A stretch of 64,000 nt of DNA from the NCBI RefSeq assembly GCF_028372415.1, contig NC_092879.1, forward strand, positions 96,043,067-96,107,066. Direction: 5' to 3'. The DNA comes from Notamacropus eugenii (taxonomy: Eukaryota > Chordata > Mammalia > Diprotodontia > Macropodidae). A program made the position numbers and the translations under genes. Under the pieces are notes generated by a model. The model was not told where the DNA came from, ran no database searches, and was given only the letters and a program-made list of their open reading frames with translations. Within the stretch, counting starts at the first letter, position 1. Each line of letters opens with the position of its first letter. Shown piece by piece: positions 1-11,603 of this stretch.

Positions 1-417
1 ATCCCTATCCTATCCCCCATCCCACCTCTATCTCTGTCTCTCACACAGAAAGGAATTTTTTACAGTTTCTGAGAGGAAGGAATTTCTGAAAACAACTATA
101 GTTTTACAGAATGGAACCCCTCTATCCAACACAATAAAATTGCTTGCTCTGCTCTCATTCTCTCTTATTCTCTCTCTCTCTTCCCTTCCACCCCCCACTC
201 TACTCTCACTCTCTTGTCTGCCCCCAACTCACAGAGATTGTTTTTTACCGAATCTGAGGGAAGTCACCTTTGAAACAACTGCAGTATTTCAGAATGGAAG
301 CTTCCTATACAACACAATAAAAACTACTACTACTTTCTCTCTCTCCCTCCCTCCCTCTCCCTCTCCCTCTCCCTCTCCCTCTCCCCTCTCCCTCTCCCTC
401 CCTCCCTCCCTCCCTCC

Positions 418-452
<35 letters not shown>

Positions 453-1060
453 CTTCTTCTCCCTCTATCTCCACCACAACCCTATTTCTGTCTCTATCTC
501 TTACACTCAAGAGAAAATTTTTTTCCAGCTTCTGACATGAAGGCATCTCTGAAACAACTACAGATTTGCTGAATGGAATCCTTCTATCCAGCGCATTAAA
601 ATTCTCTCTTCTTTCTCCATCTTTGTCTTTTTAATCTCCCCCCATCTGTATCTCTCTCACACACACAGAGGAATGTTTTTTTACAGTTTCTGAGAGGAAG
701 GTACCTCTGAAACAACTGCAGTCTTTCCTAATAGAACACATCTACATAACACAGTAAAAGTACTCCCTTCCTCCCCCCTGGACCTGATCCCCATTTCTGT
801 CTCTTACACACAGAGAATATATGTATATATACATGTACGTATACATACATATATACCTACACACATATCCAACTTCTGAGAGGAAGGCATCTCTAAAATG
901 ACTACAGATTTGCTGAATGGATCCCCTTTATACAACACAATAGCTTGGTCTTTTTTCTCAATGCATCTCTCTTTCTGTCTCTGTCTCTGTCTCTCCTTCC
1001 CCTTCTTCCCCTCCCATATTCATAGAGAATTTTTTGTAAGATTCTAGGGAAGAAGTAAGT
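1..1060. repeat. Degenerate tandem array, ~100 bp core plus CT-rich spacer
   Basis: Six related cores can be aligned by eye. Each follows a pyrimidine-rich tract ending in cacag or acag, then carries a variant of ttctgagaggaagg, then aacaactgcag, then a segment ending near acacaataaaa. The ttctga-type box lies at about 67, 252, 530, 688, 874 and 1042, so spacing is 158-278 bp and varies with the CT tract. The last copy is partial. The array reaches the left edge, so its full size is unknown. Open frames in it are low-complexity Leu/Ser/Pro runs and are not genes. Confidence 0.8.
328..452. repeat. (CT)n/(CCCTCT)n microsatellite
   Basis: Uninterrupted pyrimidine tract of ctccct and ctctct units forming the spacer between the second and third cores of the tandem array. 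The opposite strand is pure purine (GA-rich). Confidence 0.95.
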
Positions 1061-2599
1061 GATGTAAGCCTCCCTTAGTAACCTCCCAAGGTTGATACAA
1101 GAAACCAACAAGAACACAGATAGGAAAGCTCTTTGAAAAAAAAAATGAACAATAATGTGCAAATGTTAGCTTTTCTTTATAATAATAATTACTGTTATGA
1201 CAACAATTCCCAATGATCTGAGTCTAGGGGAATGGGCTAGTTTTTTCGAGGACATGTGCTCAGAGGAGCCCAGTAGGGGGAACTGTCAATGCATCACACT
1301 TTGAAGAAGACAAGCATGAGAAACTAGTTCCCAAATTCCTAGGTGTGAGAGGAGATAAGCAGCCCAGTGGTCATCTCTAGAAGGGTAACTGAACCCCCTT
1401 CCTGGTCATCCTCTCATATAGGTTAAGGCCTTAATTTACAGAATTACTGAATATCCAAGGTGCAAAAGATTTTAATGACTCTCTGACCCAATTTATAACT
1501 GAGAAAGAAATCTATGCTGCTCCCAACCACCCAGTGCCCCAGAAAAATAGTCAAACATCACTTGAAGTCCCCAGAGACAGGGCACCCCAAAAATACCCAA
1601 GGTAATATATTACCCTTTGAGAGAGCTCCAATTTCTCAGGAGTTTTCCTTTCTAGCAATCTAAAATCTGTCCTCTCAGTAACCTCTACCTCTTACAGCTA
1701 GTTCTAGCTTCTGGGGCCAATCAAGAAAAAAATAGCCAAGTCCTCTTTCATACACTAGCCCTCCATCTTCCTGAAGACAGATGCCCCTCCCCCGATTCCT
1801 TGAACTAATCCTCACATGACATGATCTCAAGGTCCTCCATATCCTGGTCCCTCAATGAGGAAACTGAGGTGGAGACTTGGTCAAGTGACTTGGTCAAGAT
1901 CACATAGTTCATTAGTGACCTGAAGGTGCTTACAAAGCTCATTTTATGGAGGCGGTAGCAATTTCCCCCTTCCCTTGCAGAAAGCCAAGAGCATGTATTC
2001 TAGCCACCCTTTCATTCCTCTCCATCAGCAGCACAACTCTGTCTCAAGGAAGGGGAATTGATTTTGTCAGTGAGCCCCTCTAGACCCCAAATCAATCAAA
2101 CCAGGATCATCTCAGGTGTTGGTCTTAAGCAAGAAGGTGTTCAGTTTCCCCAAATCTAGCAGTGAGTGAACCCGGGCACTGCATTCTTTTTCAGCCTGCT
2201 GGGTCTTTCTCTGTTCCCTCAAGATAGCAGCAAAGAGCTGTGCTGCTACATGGAATCCTGTGCATTAGAACACAGCTAGCTTCTTTCAGATCCCCTCCAA
2301 GTGCTCCTTTTCTCTTCCCCAGCCACTTCTGACTTCTCCTCTCTGTATCCCCAGCACCTTGAGATGTGCCCATAGTGGCCAAAGGAGAACCAAAGATGCT
2401 CCTCAACTGCCAGCCCCCCAAGGACCCTCAGTCTCCCTCAGTCTCCCCCAGGCCCCCAGCCCCCCAGGTCCCCAATGCCTCCCTGGCCCCCCCCCGACCA
2501 CTCCAGCCTCCCCCCCCAGGCCTTCCAGGTCCCCCAGGCTCCACCAGTCCCTAGCTTTTTCCTGCTTAGCCAGCAGAGAGTCCTGTGTCTTCAGCAGGA
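1061..2599. other. Low-copy sequence with a weak MIR fragment and a C-rich stretch
   Basis: No convincing gene. Positions about 1845-1925 (gaggaaactgaggtgg, then a tcaagatcacatag-type box) look like a MIR core remnant. Positions 2400-2555 are C-rich and encode a proline-rich 62-residue open frame ending in GLPGPPGSTSP. It has no recognisable domain and no clear splice sites, so it is more likely base-composition noise than a collagen-like exon. Confidence 0.4.
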
Positions 2600-2780
2600 A
2601 TCTCTCAGCATTTCTAGTCTCTGTCTTGTCTGTGCAATGATTGTGCATTTGCTCCCATGCCAGCCATGTTTGCCACCTTCCTCCAAAGTCCATATTTGTG
2701 GTACCCCCCTCCATAAGTCCTTTCCTGATCTCCTCAGTTACTAGCATTATTTCCTTTCTGCAATTAAATCAGATTACTTT
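2600..2780 (+). repeat. L2-like LINE 3' fragment
   Basis: Contains the L2-type wording of a 'cctttcctgatctcctcagttactag' kind (positions about 2718-2745) followed by a stretch resembling the L2 3' region. It is old and short. Assigned from memory of the L2 consensus. Confidence 0.4.
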
Positions 2781-3079
2781 GTATGTAACCCCTGAATCCC
2801 CAGAAAGCTATCCCCAGCTCAAGGTCTTCTGTAGGTTTGCATCTACACAAAACTCTATCAGATAAGCCTTCATTGAGGTGTTTGCTTTGCCACTCAGTCT
2901 GGGGATGAGATTAGCTCAGCACAAAGACATTTTATTACCTAGCATAGTGTGAACTCTGGCAAGATAATTTCCCCCCAGAAGTCTGTGGGACAAACTCTCA
3001 TAAACACATACACATGCGTATACATACAATATCAGTGGAAAGAATGGACAAAGCTAACACATGTGGAGGGGTAAAATGG

Positions 3080-3083
<4 letters not shown>

Positions 3084-3133
<50 letters not shown>
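3084..3133. repeat. (TG)n microsatellite
   Basis: About 25 uninterrupted TG dinucleotides, long enough to be polymorphic and to adopt left-handed Z-DNA under supercoiling. Confidence 0.98.
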
Positions 3134-3136
<3 letters not shown>

Positions 3137-4049
3137 GAAGAAGACCTACAAACACCATGTGGGTTATGAAAGGGAGGGAAACATCAAAGAACATCTGTCC
3201 CCAAATCACAGCTGGATCAGCCTCCACATATCAGACTCTTTCTCCCTCCCTTCTTTTACATCTCTGTCCCTATTTTCCATGCAGCAAGGTTCACTCTCTG
3301 CTTTGGGCTTCCTTGTGTACATCTTGGGCCACTCAAGGAGAACTGAAGCTCTCTGAAGTCAGTGACTGGTTCATTTTTACCTTTGCTTAACAAAGTATAG
3401 TTGTGTTCAACTGAATCACTAGCAACGAGTTCAATAACATTTGAACATATTGCTCTCAAAATAGAAAGTCAATCCTTTTAGCTACCAGCTACAAATGGTT
3501 TCCTTCCCAGCGGGGACAATTTGCTGATGTTAGCTTAGCAATAGGTGGGCTCTCCCAGCATTCTTTGAATATAATTATATCCTTTGTGATCAATTTTTAA
3601 TTATACTTTTTTCAATTTTTACAATGTTCCCATGATGCTCATGTAAAGACCAGCCACTCCCCACCTCCAAATCAAGCACCTTCCATTTCACAATCAGAGC
3701 AGTATGTCTGCAAGCCTTCAAGGAGCTTAGTTTATTACCTTCAGCACCACCTAGCAGAGATAGAAACCATTGGATGGGATTTTCAAAGTGTTGAAAAGTT
3801 AGTAATGAAACTGACAGTGGGGGAATAAATCTATGTTCAGCATTCTTGGTGCAAGTATATGACTAAAAAATTAGTAAATACCACGTCATAAGCTGATATA
3901 TTACAGCAGGATTACTGGGGCTCCTTTCTAACTATGTGAAAGCTTTGAAGCTAACTTAGAGAAGAAAGTGTGCTGATCCATAAAACCTTCTCCAAACCAT
4001 GATTATACTGACTCTCTTTTCTCACACTTAGCAGCATCACTGCAATAGT
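3134..4049. other. Low-copy sequence, nothing recognised
   Basis: AT-rich single-copy-looking DNA. Open frames here are short, with no domain and no paired splice signals. No RNA gene or clear repeat was identified. Confidence 0.4.
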
Positions 4050-4195
4050 AGTGCTTGTTATCTCTGAGCCCAAGTCACTCAAGCTCTGGGCCTTGGTTTC
4101 CCCATGTGTCAAATGAGAATGATGGCTCACAGGACCACAATGAGAAGCAGTTGACAGCATCAGTAAAAGTGCTTTGTAAATTGTAATGAGCTCTC
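4050..4195 (+). repeat. MIR/CORE-SINE fragment
   Basis: Carries in order a degraded 'caagtcactcaagctctgggcc' type box, 'tttccccatgtgtcaaatgagaatgatggc', and a 'aaagtgctttgtaaattg' 3' box, which is the standard order of the MIR/THER consensus. Highly diverged. Confidence 0.6.
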
Positions 4196-5819
4196 TCGGC
4201 GGAAGGTGTGGCTGGTGGGATCTAGCTAACATTTTGAAATAATGTCTGCTAGAGCATAGAACTGAGAGAATTGCCTCACCTTGCTAAGTGTTATTATGGA
4301 AAGTTGCTAGCCCCATTAGCAGTTTTGAAAATGGTGAAGAAATAAATCCCCAAATATTTAGCTGGCAGACAAAAGCCCACAGTCAGAATGAAATGCAAAT
4401 CAAAATAATATTCTCACTTGTAAATGTGGTACGCATCTGTGGCTTCTTGGCAATGCAGTTGGTTGCTTGGCAAAATATTTGCAAACCAATGAAAACCAAT
4501 ATTTTGCCAGCTACCCAAACCACAAACAGTACATTAGTGGTATATAATATCCCTGGTTTCCCCCTTTATATGCATGCAACACTTGTGTTGCCACCTAACA
4601 GGTTCAGTTAAACTGCTTTGGAAAATGGGACCTTTCCTAACCTTTTCATACACCTTGGCCCTACATCGATCCCTGAGAACAAATGCCTTGGCTTGGAGGG
4701 GCTCGCATGGACTTAAACTGGGCTCAAGATTTCTCCATCCATTTTGCACACTTCTGTAATTTTTCAAGGCAATAAAAAAATTCAGAGCAAGAGGAAGGAC
4801 GAATGCTGAATTTCCCTCATTTCCTCATAAGTACCACACAATTTGATACTTAAATCTTGTTATAAATGGGGTGTTTTCATACAAGATATCTTTTAGTCAT
4901 CATCAAACCTAGATCTAGTAGTTACCTTATGCGTAAATATTAGGATTCCTAAAGTTTAGCTAAACTTAGGGACTCATACCCCATACCTTTCACTACAGTA
5001 GTCTGTTCTTCAAAGGAGGACAGAGAAGCACAACATTGGTCATTATTATCCATGGGCTGGATGATCAAACTTCATCAACTGTAATTACTAGACAATTATC
5101 TCTTCCTTTTGGTGGGATGTCAAAACCTCACAAAAGGCAACACTCCTAATTATACCAAGAAGCCTCCAGCTCTTGCTTGCAAATAGAGGTGGTCCTAAGA
5201 TCTAAACTTATTTTCAACAATGTTGAGAAAAAAAAAGTTCTAGGCTGCAACATCTCTCTCTCTCTCTCTCAACCTGGGTTCCCTTGGCTCTTTAGTATTC
5301 AGAAGAAAAAAACCCAGTCCCCATATGCCAGTCTTCCAAAGATCTTTACATCCCTTTTTAGGAAAGCTCAAAGGAATTCATCTTCACTGGTCTCCCTGTA
5401 AGAACTCACAAAAGCTGATACTGATGTTCAGTAAGAACAGTATACCTAAGGCAGCAGCAATAGAAAATCTTTCCTTGGAAAATCCTAAACTGATGTCAGC
5501 TGTAGGAAGCCTGAATTTGGGCTTCTTAAGATTCACTATCCTTACCAATCTTATACTGTTTCTTTAGAAAGGACAGATTTTAATTAGCATGGAGCTGTCC
5601 TTGGTTTTGAAACAGAAAGCCAGTGATAACTCATGCTCAGTGAGATAGTACAAGGATCAAAGATTTTTGACAAAAACAAGAGACCTTAAGTCAGCTTCCA
5701 CCTAATCATGTCATTATCTAGAATATTTTATTCCCATCTGTCAAAGAAGTACACTGACCTTGGAGGCACAAGTGTGAGTTCAAGATGGAGGTATTATCAG
5801 AAATATCTCCTCAGTGCCA
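4196..5819. other. Low-copy sequence, nothing recognised
   Basis: AT-rich, with a short (CT)n at about 5251-5269. The longest open frame (4288-4611, 107 codons) shows no domain, biased codon use or splice context. No gene called. Confidence 0.4.
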
Positions 5820-6090
5820 CCTGTCAGAGTTTCTGTCTTTTCTTTATTCAAGGCTTTGTTCAGGTACTACTCCTTTGTATAGTCTTCGTTCATCTCTCCA
5901 GCAGTAGTTTTCTACCTCTTCAAAATTCTCCAGGGTTCTTTTTCTGGATCTCTCCTTTGCCCCTTCAATATCTATCATATTTCTTTGTATACTTGTCATA
6001 TGTATTCAGTAGAATGTCAGCTCTGAGGGGAGTGGGAATGAACTATTTTGTCTTCATCTTCCCAGTAACAAACTTATTATCTTAAACATA
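5820..6090 (+). repeat. L2-like LINE 3' fragment
   Basis: Reads as a diverged L2 3' end. A 'caaggctttgttcaggtactactcc' portion is followed by a pyrimidine-rich section and a 'gtcagctctgaggggagtgggaatgaac' section corresponding to the L2 'gagggcagggac' box. The 125-codon open frame through it is incidental. Confidence 0.45.
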
Positions 6091-6139
6091 CTTGACTATT
6101 TCAATGGATGTTGCCTCATGAGCTAGTGAGTGGTCCCCA

Positions 6140-6336
6140 CACATAGGCTGGACACTTGGACACTTTCTAGCTGTGCAACACTGGGAAAGTCGCATAATCC
6201 TGTTTGCCTCAGTTTCCTCATCTGTAAAATGAGCTGGAGAAGAAAATGGTAAACCACTCCAATATCTTTGCCAAAAAAACCCCAAATGGGGTCATGAAGA
6301 GTTGGACATGACTAAAAATGACTGAACAACAACAGC
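6140..6336 (+). mobile_element. Marsupial tRNA/RTE-tailed SINE (MAR1-like)
   Basis: Contains 'cctcagtttcctcatctgtaaaatgagctgg', 'ggtaaaccactccaatatctttgcc' and a tail with gggtcatgaagagttggac, ending in tgactgaacaacaaca. This tail is shared with marsupial RTE/BovB-type LINEs, which supplied the reverse transcriptase for such SINEs. The tRNA-like head is largely missing or decayed. Confidence 0.8.
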
Positions 6337-6387
6337 CTGCTCAATTCCCAGTTGGAAATGTGTTACTGCCTTAATGGTGACCCTTAC

Positions 6388-6653
6388 CTTTGCTCCTCAG
6401 AGAGCAGAGTATTCTTAGACTTGCCATGATAAAGCACCACAGGAATAATTTGGTGGCTCAAAGCATGGGCATTTGTTTCAGAAAGAAGTTTGGGGTTGTT
6501 TAAATCATGATGCAGTTCCCCAAAGATCATGCAACCCACTTTCTTCCTGTTTAATTCCAGGTCTAGTTCATTGGTCACTTGCAATGTCTGTCCAAAGTAT
6601 TTGTCATGATAGATGAGTTCCATTGGGTTTTTCCACCAATTGCGGTTCAGAGG
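6388..6653 (-). CDS. Candidate single coding exon of an unidentified host protein
   Basis: Read on the minus strand, an open frame is bounded by a plausible acceptor (pyrimidine-rich ACTATTTTCCAG just above 6653) and an excellent donor (AAAG|GTAAGG at 6388/6387). The exon is 266 bp, entering in phase 0 and leaving after two bases of a codon. It encodes 88 codons starting PLNRNWWKNPMELIYHDKYF, with a mixed, non-repetitive globular-looking composition rich in Trp, Asn, His and Leu and no low-complexity runs. The frame stays open about 27 bp upstream and a few bases past the donor. I do not recognise the protein family. No partner exon was found in the window, so this may be one exon of a large-intron gene, a relic exon, or chance. 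It does not match any transposon protein I know. Confidence 0.45.
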
Positions 6654-6984
6654 CTGGAAAATAGTAATTTTTTCACTCATTTATTTCTCCTGCATGGAAT
6701 AGTTTGGTCAAACTCTTACGAAAGATAATGAATCTCATTTAGGAGACTGCAGTCTGGGGCTTGATATAATCAGCACAATGGCATCTGCAAACGCAAGCAT
6801 CTAGAAGACTTTGCTATAGGGAATCTCTCTTCCATTTGGACTTTGTAATGGATGCATCTTGTTATGGTGGTAAACTCCTTTAATGAGCATATCTTCTGCT
6901 GGATTTTTTTTTTCCATCACATATTACCTAAGCAGAAGATCACCAAACATTGTAACCTCTGTTGTTGAGCAGCCACCTGGAATA

Positions 6985-7190
6985 CTGAAGAGAATGCTGT
7001 GCATGGAGTCAGAAAGACCTATACTTGCTTCTTATTCTCCCCCCCCCCATTTGAAACTTAGTCTTAAATTTCTCAACTTGTAAAATGGGAAGGGAAGTAG
7101 AATGGCACCTACTTCACAGGGTTGTTGTGAGGATCAAATATGTCTAAAATACTTTCTAAATCTTAAAGTCAACTATTATTTCATGTTTGA
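6985..7190 (+). repeat. MIR/THER CORE-SINE
   Basis: Has 'tggagtcagaaagacctatac', a decayed middle, 'ttgtaaaatggg', 'gcacctacttcacagggttgttgtgaggatcaaat' and a 'ctttctaaatcttaaag' 3' box in consensus order. Confidence 0.75.
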
Positions 7191-7509
7191 AAAAATCTTA
7201 AATAATTTTGACATATGCATGCGAGTCACCTTTTTGGAAGAGAGCCTTTGAGTCAGGAGTCTCTGGCCAACATTCTTCTTGTAATACCTGCAATGAGCAG
7301 ACCATATCTTTGCAGTCACCTCATTGACTTAAAGTTATAGGAAATACAAATGAACTACAATGATTGTTTTTGGACTATTAAAAAGTATTTGATTCAGTAG
7401 ATGAAAATCTTCTGCACCTGGAGGTGCTGAATGAATGTTGAATTGAAATCAAGTCAATAGATTAATATCCCTGCCATACACTCCCAACCCCAGCCCCAAA
7501 GGTAGAGTG
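7191..7509. other. Low-copy sequence, possibly old L1 at 7370-7440
   Basis: Mostly unassigned. A short stretch (about 7370-7430, 'attaaaaagtatttgattcagtag') resembles the AFD-type region of a LINE reverse transcriptase but is too brief to assign. Confidence 0.25.
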
Positions 7510-7720
7510 TGAAATGGCAGAAAGGGTGCTGGACTGGGCACCGGGAAGTCTGGGGTCTTGTCATAAGTCTGCTACTGACCAAGGGCACTAGGGACCTCGT
7601 CTAAGTCTCTTCTATTCTTAAGGAAGGAAGCCCTAAGGTTTTTTCTCTGTCAAATGAAGGGAATGGACCAAATCATCTTTAGGGGACATTCCTGCTGCAA
7701 GGGATTCTGGGAATAAAACT
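7510..7720 (+). repeat. MIR fragment
   Basis: 'aaagggtgctggactgggcaccgggaagtctgggg' followed by a 'gctactgacc' and 'tctgtcaaatgaagggaatgga' order matches a diverged MIR-type SINE ending in 'ctgggaat'. Confidence 0.55.
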
Positions 7721-7739
7721 AAAATCATGCCAGAATAGT

Positions 7740-7882
7740 TCTACTTTGCCAAAGGGCACGTTTCATACTCATACTCCCTAGCAACATGCAAGCCCCTTGA
7801 GGATAGAGACTGTCTCATGGTTGGTTGCCTATATCTTTAGTACAGTGCCTGGCACAGAGTAGGCATTTCCTCAGTGATGGTG
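7740..7882 (+). repeat. L2 3' end
   Basis: Ends with the characteristic L2 terminus: 'agccccttgaggatagagactgtctca', 'tagtacagtgcctggcacagagtaggca', then a gtgatggtgaattgaac end. Confidence 0.75.
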
Positions 7883-10025
7883 AATTGAACCTATGTGGTA
7901 TACTAAGAATACTTGCCGTGGTAGTTGGGGGTTGGTGGTGCCAGGATCAGTATAGGCTGCCATATCTCTCTAGGCTCTTCCCACTCATGTTTGGTATTCA
8001 ACGGATAAGAATGGAGGGACTCAGGAACATGAATCAATAAACACATTATACTAATTGGTAAAGGGCACCAGCCTGGAATGCTGGGTGCATGTGTGCGTGA
8101 TTATCAACGAAAGTCTACTCCTACCACCAGCAAAATGAAATCCTGGAGTGCGGAGGAACTTCCTTTTCACAGTTAAACAGTACTATTTTCTTTTTTTCCA
8201 ATTTGCAATAAACAACAAGTTTCAGGAAGTCTGAAAATGCAGAAGAATATAGGAGGACAGGGCACAGTCCCTAGGGAAAAGTTAAGCAGCTCCCTCACTT
8301 TTTATAAACTTGATTGAATTATAATGGCATGTTAATGTCAATTATGCTGGCATATTAACCCTATCACCTATAAATTTCATCTATTCTTTCACATGAAAAG
8401 CTTCATTGATGTGACTGGTGATTGCTCAATTCAATATTTAAACTAGGAGAACTAGCCTTGTTGATAAGAAAAATATAGAAAGTGACCAATGACCTCTTTG
8501 TGGCCAAAGCCTCTTCTTCAAAGGTTTACCAGGGTACTGGGAATTCCATCAGTTGCTCCTTACTGAAATGTCTCTTTTTTTGTCTTAAAGGACTCTAAGT
8601 TTTTGAAGCCACTGCCAGTAGAATATAAGGTCTATAAGACCCTTCTACATTGTAGAAAAACTTCTACATTGGAAAAACTGTGAGTATGGGTCCACTGGTA
8701 GACCTAGCATCTGCCATCTGAGGGTGGCAGCCTCACTAATGGTGTGAAATCTGAGCACCAGAGAGCTGGTCAAAAGAGGAAGCTTTGGTTTGTTCCTTTT
8801 CATAGCCCTAGCTCATGAAGAACAGGCTACTAAGAGTAGAGAGATTGTGATCTATCCTGACCAGCACAGCACTCCAAATAAGGACACCACAGATCCTAGA
8901 AGGGTGGAAGTAGGGACCTTAAAGCAATATGAATGGAAAAAAAAGGCATTCTTCTTCCTGGAAGAGATGACCTAGGTTGAGCTTAGCACAACCTCTGGAC
9001 ACTCACTGTCACCAGAGCAGAGCAGGTTTTCAAATGGCAAATTAGATTGGTGGTGGGGGTGGAGTGAAGACAACAGAAGAGGGAGGGTCCTGTCCCAAGT
9101 TGATGGAATTTGCCAGACAGAAAAAGTCAGCAATGAACTTCTAAAAGGAAGGATGGTCAGATTTTGTTGGCCTTCTGATGTTGCTTTAGGTTGGGTCTGA
9201 CAGCCATTGAAGGAGGTGGATTGTTTCTACCTTCTCTGCAACAGAAAGGATGAGCTTTTCTTGCTACATTTCAGAAGGAAGCATATGATGACAGGCATGA
9301 AATTGGTAAGCTCTGAGAGAGAAATTGCTGACCTCTCCTTCCCCTGAAATTTTTAATCATAGCTTAGCTGATCGTGGGTCTGGCACAGCTTGGCTCAGGT
9401 AACTGGACTAGATGACATCCCAACATTCTTTTTACATCAGGGTTCTCTGAGACAAAAATAACACAATATACCCAGGAAATGTCACCTAGAAACTCAACTT
9501 TCAAAGGCTTTGCCACATTTTATTTTTTTTTTATTACTGAGAAAGTTTGGGACCATCAAATTGATGACAAGAGGACTGGTACCTAAATTACAATCTCTTC
9601 TCCCCCCAGACCCCCCAACACCCCAAGACTACCTTGGTAACCTAAGGGAGTAGAAAAAAGCATTCCAACAGATTTTCTTGGAACCAATACAAAGCCCATT
9701 TGTGACCAAAGGGATTTACGAAGCACTCATACTTCACCTTTTCTTTCTTATAGAGCTTTTGGTAATGAAAACATTTTACCTCAGGGCTTCTAAGACAAGA
9801 ATAACCATGACTTGTGTTTCTAAACTAGTCATAAAAATATATGTAGCCAAGTGGATTTAATACTCAATATGATGTGACCTTAGGGTGATGAAGAACTTGA
9901 GTTTCACGGTTCTTTTGGAAAGTGAGGAAAGAATGTAAGGCTAAGCTTTGCATTTTATGAAGTATAGGATGTTGGTATGGGCTACGGAGATTACACATTC
10001 TCAAGCCCTTTAAGGCTTAACAAAT
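7883..10025. other. Low-copy sequence, nothing recognised
   Basis: Over 2 kb without a supportable gene. Open frames at 8790-8975 and 9678-9860 are about 60 codons, with no domain and no paired splice sites. A 'ggactagatgacatccc' motif near 9402 may be the end of an old MIR or CR1 element. Confidence 0.4.
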
Positions 10026-10146
10026 GAATGAATGAAAAGCATATATTAAATACTCTCTATGGGCAAAGCACTGTGCTAAGGTCTAGGGATACTCATATAA
10101 AGGAGACAGACCCTGGCCTCAAGGAGTTTATATTCCACACTATATA
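10026..10146 (+). repeat. Ancient mammalian interspersed repeat, short fragment
   Basis: Contains 'gcactgtgctaaggtctagggatac', then 'ccctggcctcaaggagtttatattcc'. The same two-box pattern recurs at about 12430-12530, 26950-27110, 31190-31310, 35168-35290, 41395-41495 and 45772-45850. I recognise it as a very common old mammalian repeat but cannot name the family safely. Confidence 0.6.
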
Positions 10147-10419
10147 TACAGGAGTCATGGCCAGGGAAAGGAGTTATGGTTTGAGAATTGAACAATTAGA
10201 CAGTCCTTTGTAATTCCCTTGTCTAGGTTATCCTTGGTAGTGACAATCTGATTATTGTACTCAATGGGGACAAGTGGAAGTACAATAGGATAGAAAATGA
10301 CTAGGGTGAATATATGGGCATAGGGTCCCACGGAGAGCAGAGCCCAGTGGCTTAGCCAGTCCCAGAAAAAGTATTTTCACTGCCCTCTGAGGGAGAGACT
10401 GCAGGTGTGGAGAAAACAG

Positions 10420-11420
10420 CATCAAAGAAGATAAGAGACTTACTCAAGGTCACACAGGTAGTATCAGAATGATGATTTGAAACAGACAAGACATATTTAA
10501 GGTAAAGGGACAAAAATGGCAGGCTGAGGAGTTTTTATATTGTTTGATATTTGATAGGCAGCCACTAAAGGTTTCTGGGTATGGGGGTCACAGGGGCTCC
10601 CTGTGATTTAGGAAAGTCACTTTGACAACTGAGGAGAGGGTAGATTGGAGAAGAGAGAGACTTGAGGCAAGGAGATGAATTAGGAAACTAATACAACAAT
10701 CTTGCCAAGAGGTACTAAGGGCCTATATGAGTGGAGAGAGGGAGACAGATGGCAAATACATTGTGGTGGGAGAACTGATTGGATTTGCCAAATGATTGAA
10801 TATGGGGGTGAGGGAGGTTATGAACCTGAGTGACTCAGATGGACATAAATTCAGCAGATCTAAGGGAGTTTGGAAGAAGGACAGGTGTGTGTTTGTGTGT
10901 GTATGATGTGTGTGTGCTTGTGTATTTTGTACATGCTGCATATGAGATTCCCATGGGATAGCCAGTAGGAGATATACAGTTGATGATGTGTGACTGGAGT
11001 ACAGGAGAAAGATTAGGACTAGTTCTAAAGATTTAGGAGTCAGTTGCATAGAGGTGACACTTGAACTCATGGGAGCCTATGAGATCACCATGGGAAAGAT
11101 TGTATTGGGAGAACAAAAGCAAGAGGGTTACCAGAGTCTGGAGAACAGACATATTAGGGGGCCAACAGATAACTCATTAGGAAGGAATGGTCCAACACGT
11201 TGGACAACCCAAAGATATAAATGTCAAAGAAGCCAAGGGAGGAGAGAATATCTAGGAGGAGGGACTAGTTAACTATGACAAACACTGAAGAGAGAATCTG
11301 GATGACAAGGATTGAGAAATGGCCATTGAATTTAGCAGGGAAGAGATATTGACAACCTTGGAGATGGCAGTTTTAGTTGAATAGTGATGGCCAAATTGTG
11401 AGGGGCTGAGAAATGAGTCA
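10420..11420 (+). repeat. Ancient interspersed repeat(s), MIR core then long GA-rich repeat
   Basis: A MIR core ('tcaaggtcacacaggtag') lies at about 10445. From 10600 a long purine-rich repeat follows, with 'ggcaaggagatgaattaggaaactaat', 'aggagtcagttgcatagag', 'catgggagcctatgagatcacc' and 'tggcagttttagttgaatagtgatggcca'. Parts of the same repeat recur at 26530-26940 and 39990-40860. It is old and non-coding here. Confidence 0.55.
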
Positions 11421-11504
11421 GTGAGGAGAAAGTGAAGACAGTCAGCTTAGGAAGGAAGGTAGAAAGGAAGAAAGGAGGATAGGTAGAAAGGAAACAAGCC
11501 CTTA

Positions 11505-11603
11505 TTCTATGACTACTATGTGCCAGGCACTGTGCTAAGCTCTTTACAAATATTATCTAATTTGATATTCACAACAATCCTGCCAAGTAGGTGCTATTAT
11601 TAT
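11505..11603 (+). repeat. MIR/THER, left half (interrupted by HAL1)
   Basis: Classic MIR 5' portion from 'ctatgtgccaggcactgtgctaag' to caagtaggtgctattattat. The second half resumes at 12151 after a retrotransposon insertion. Confidence 0.85.

Noticed and set aside
140-535. 131-codon Leu/Ser/Pro open frame
   Set aside because: It is the translation of the CT-rich tandem array and has no non-repetitive domain.
2366-2554. Collagen-like proline-rich frame
   Set aside because: The C-rich stretch gives Pro in several frames. There is no Gly-X-Y periodicity beyond one short end, and no splice context.
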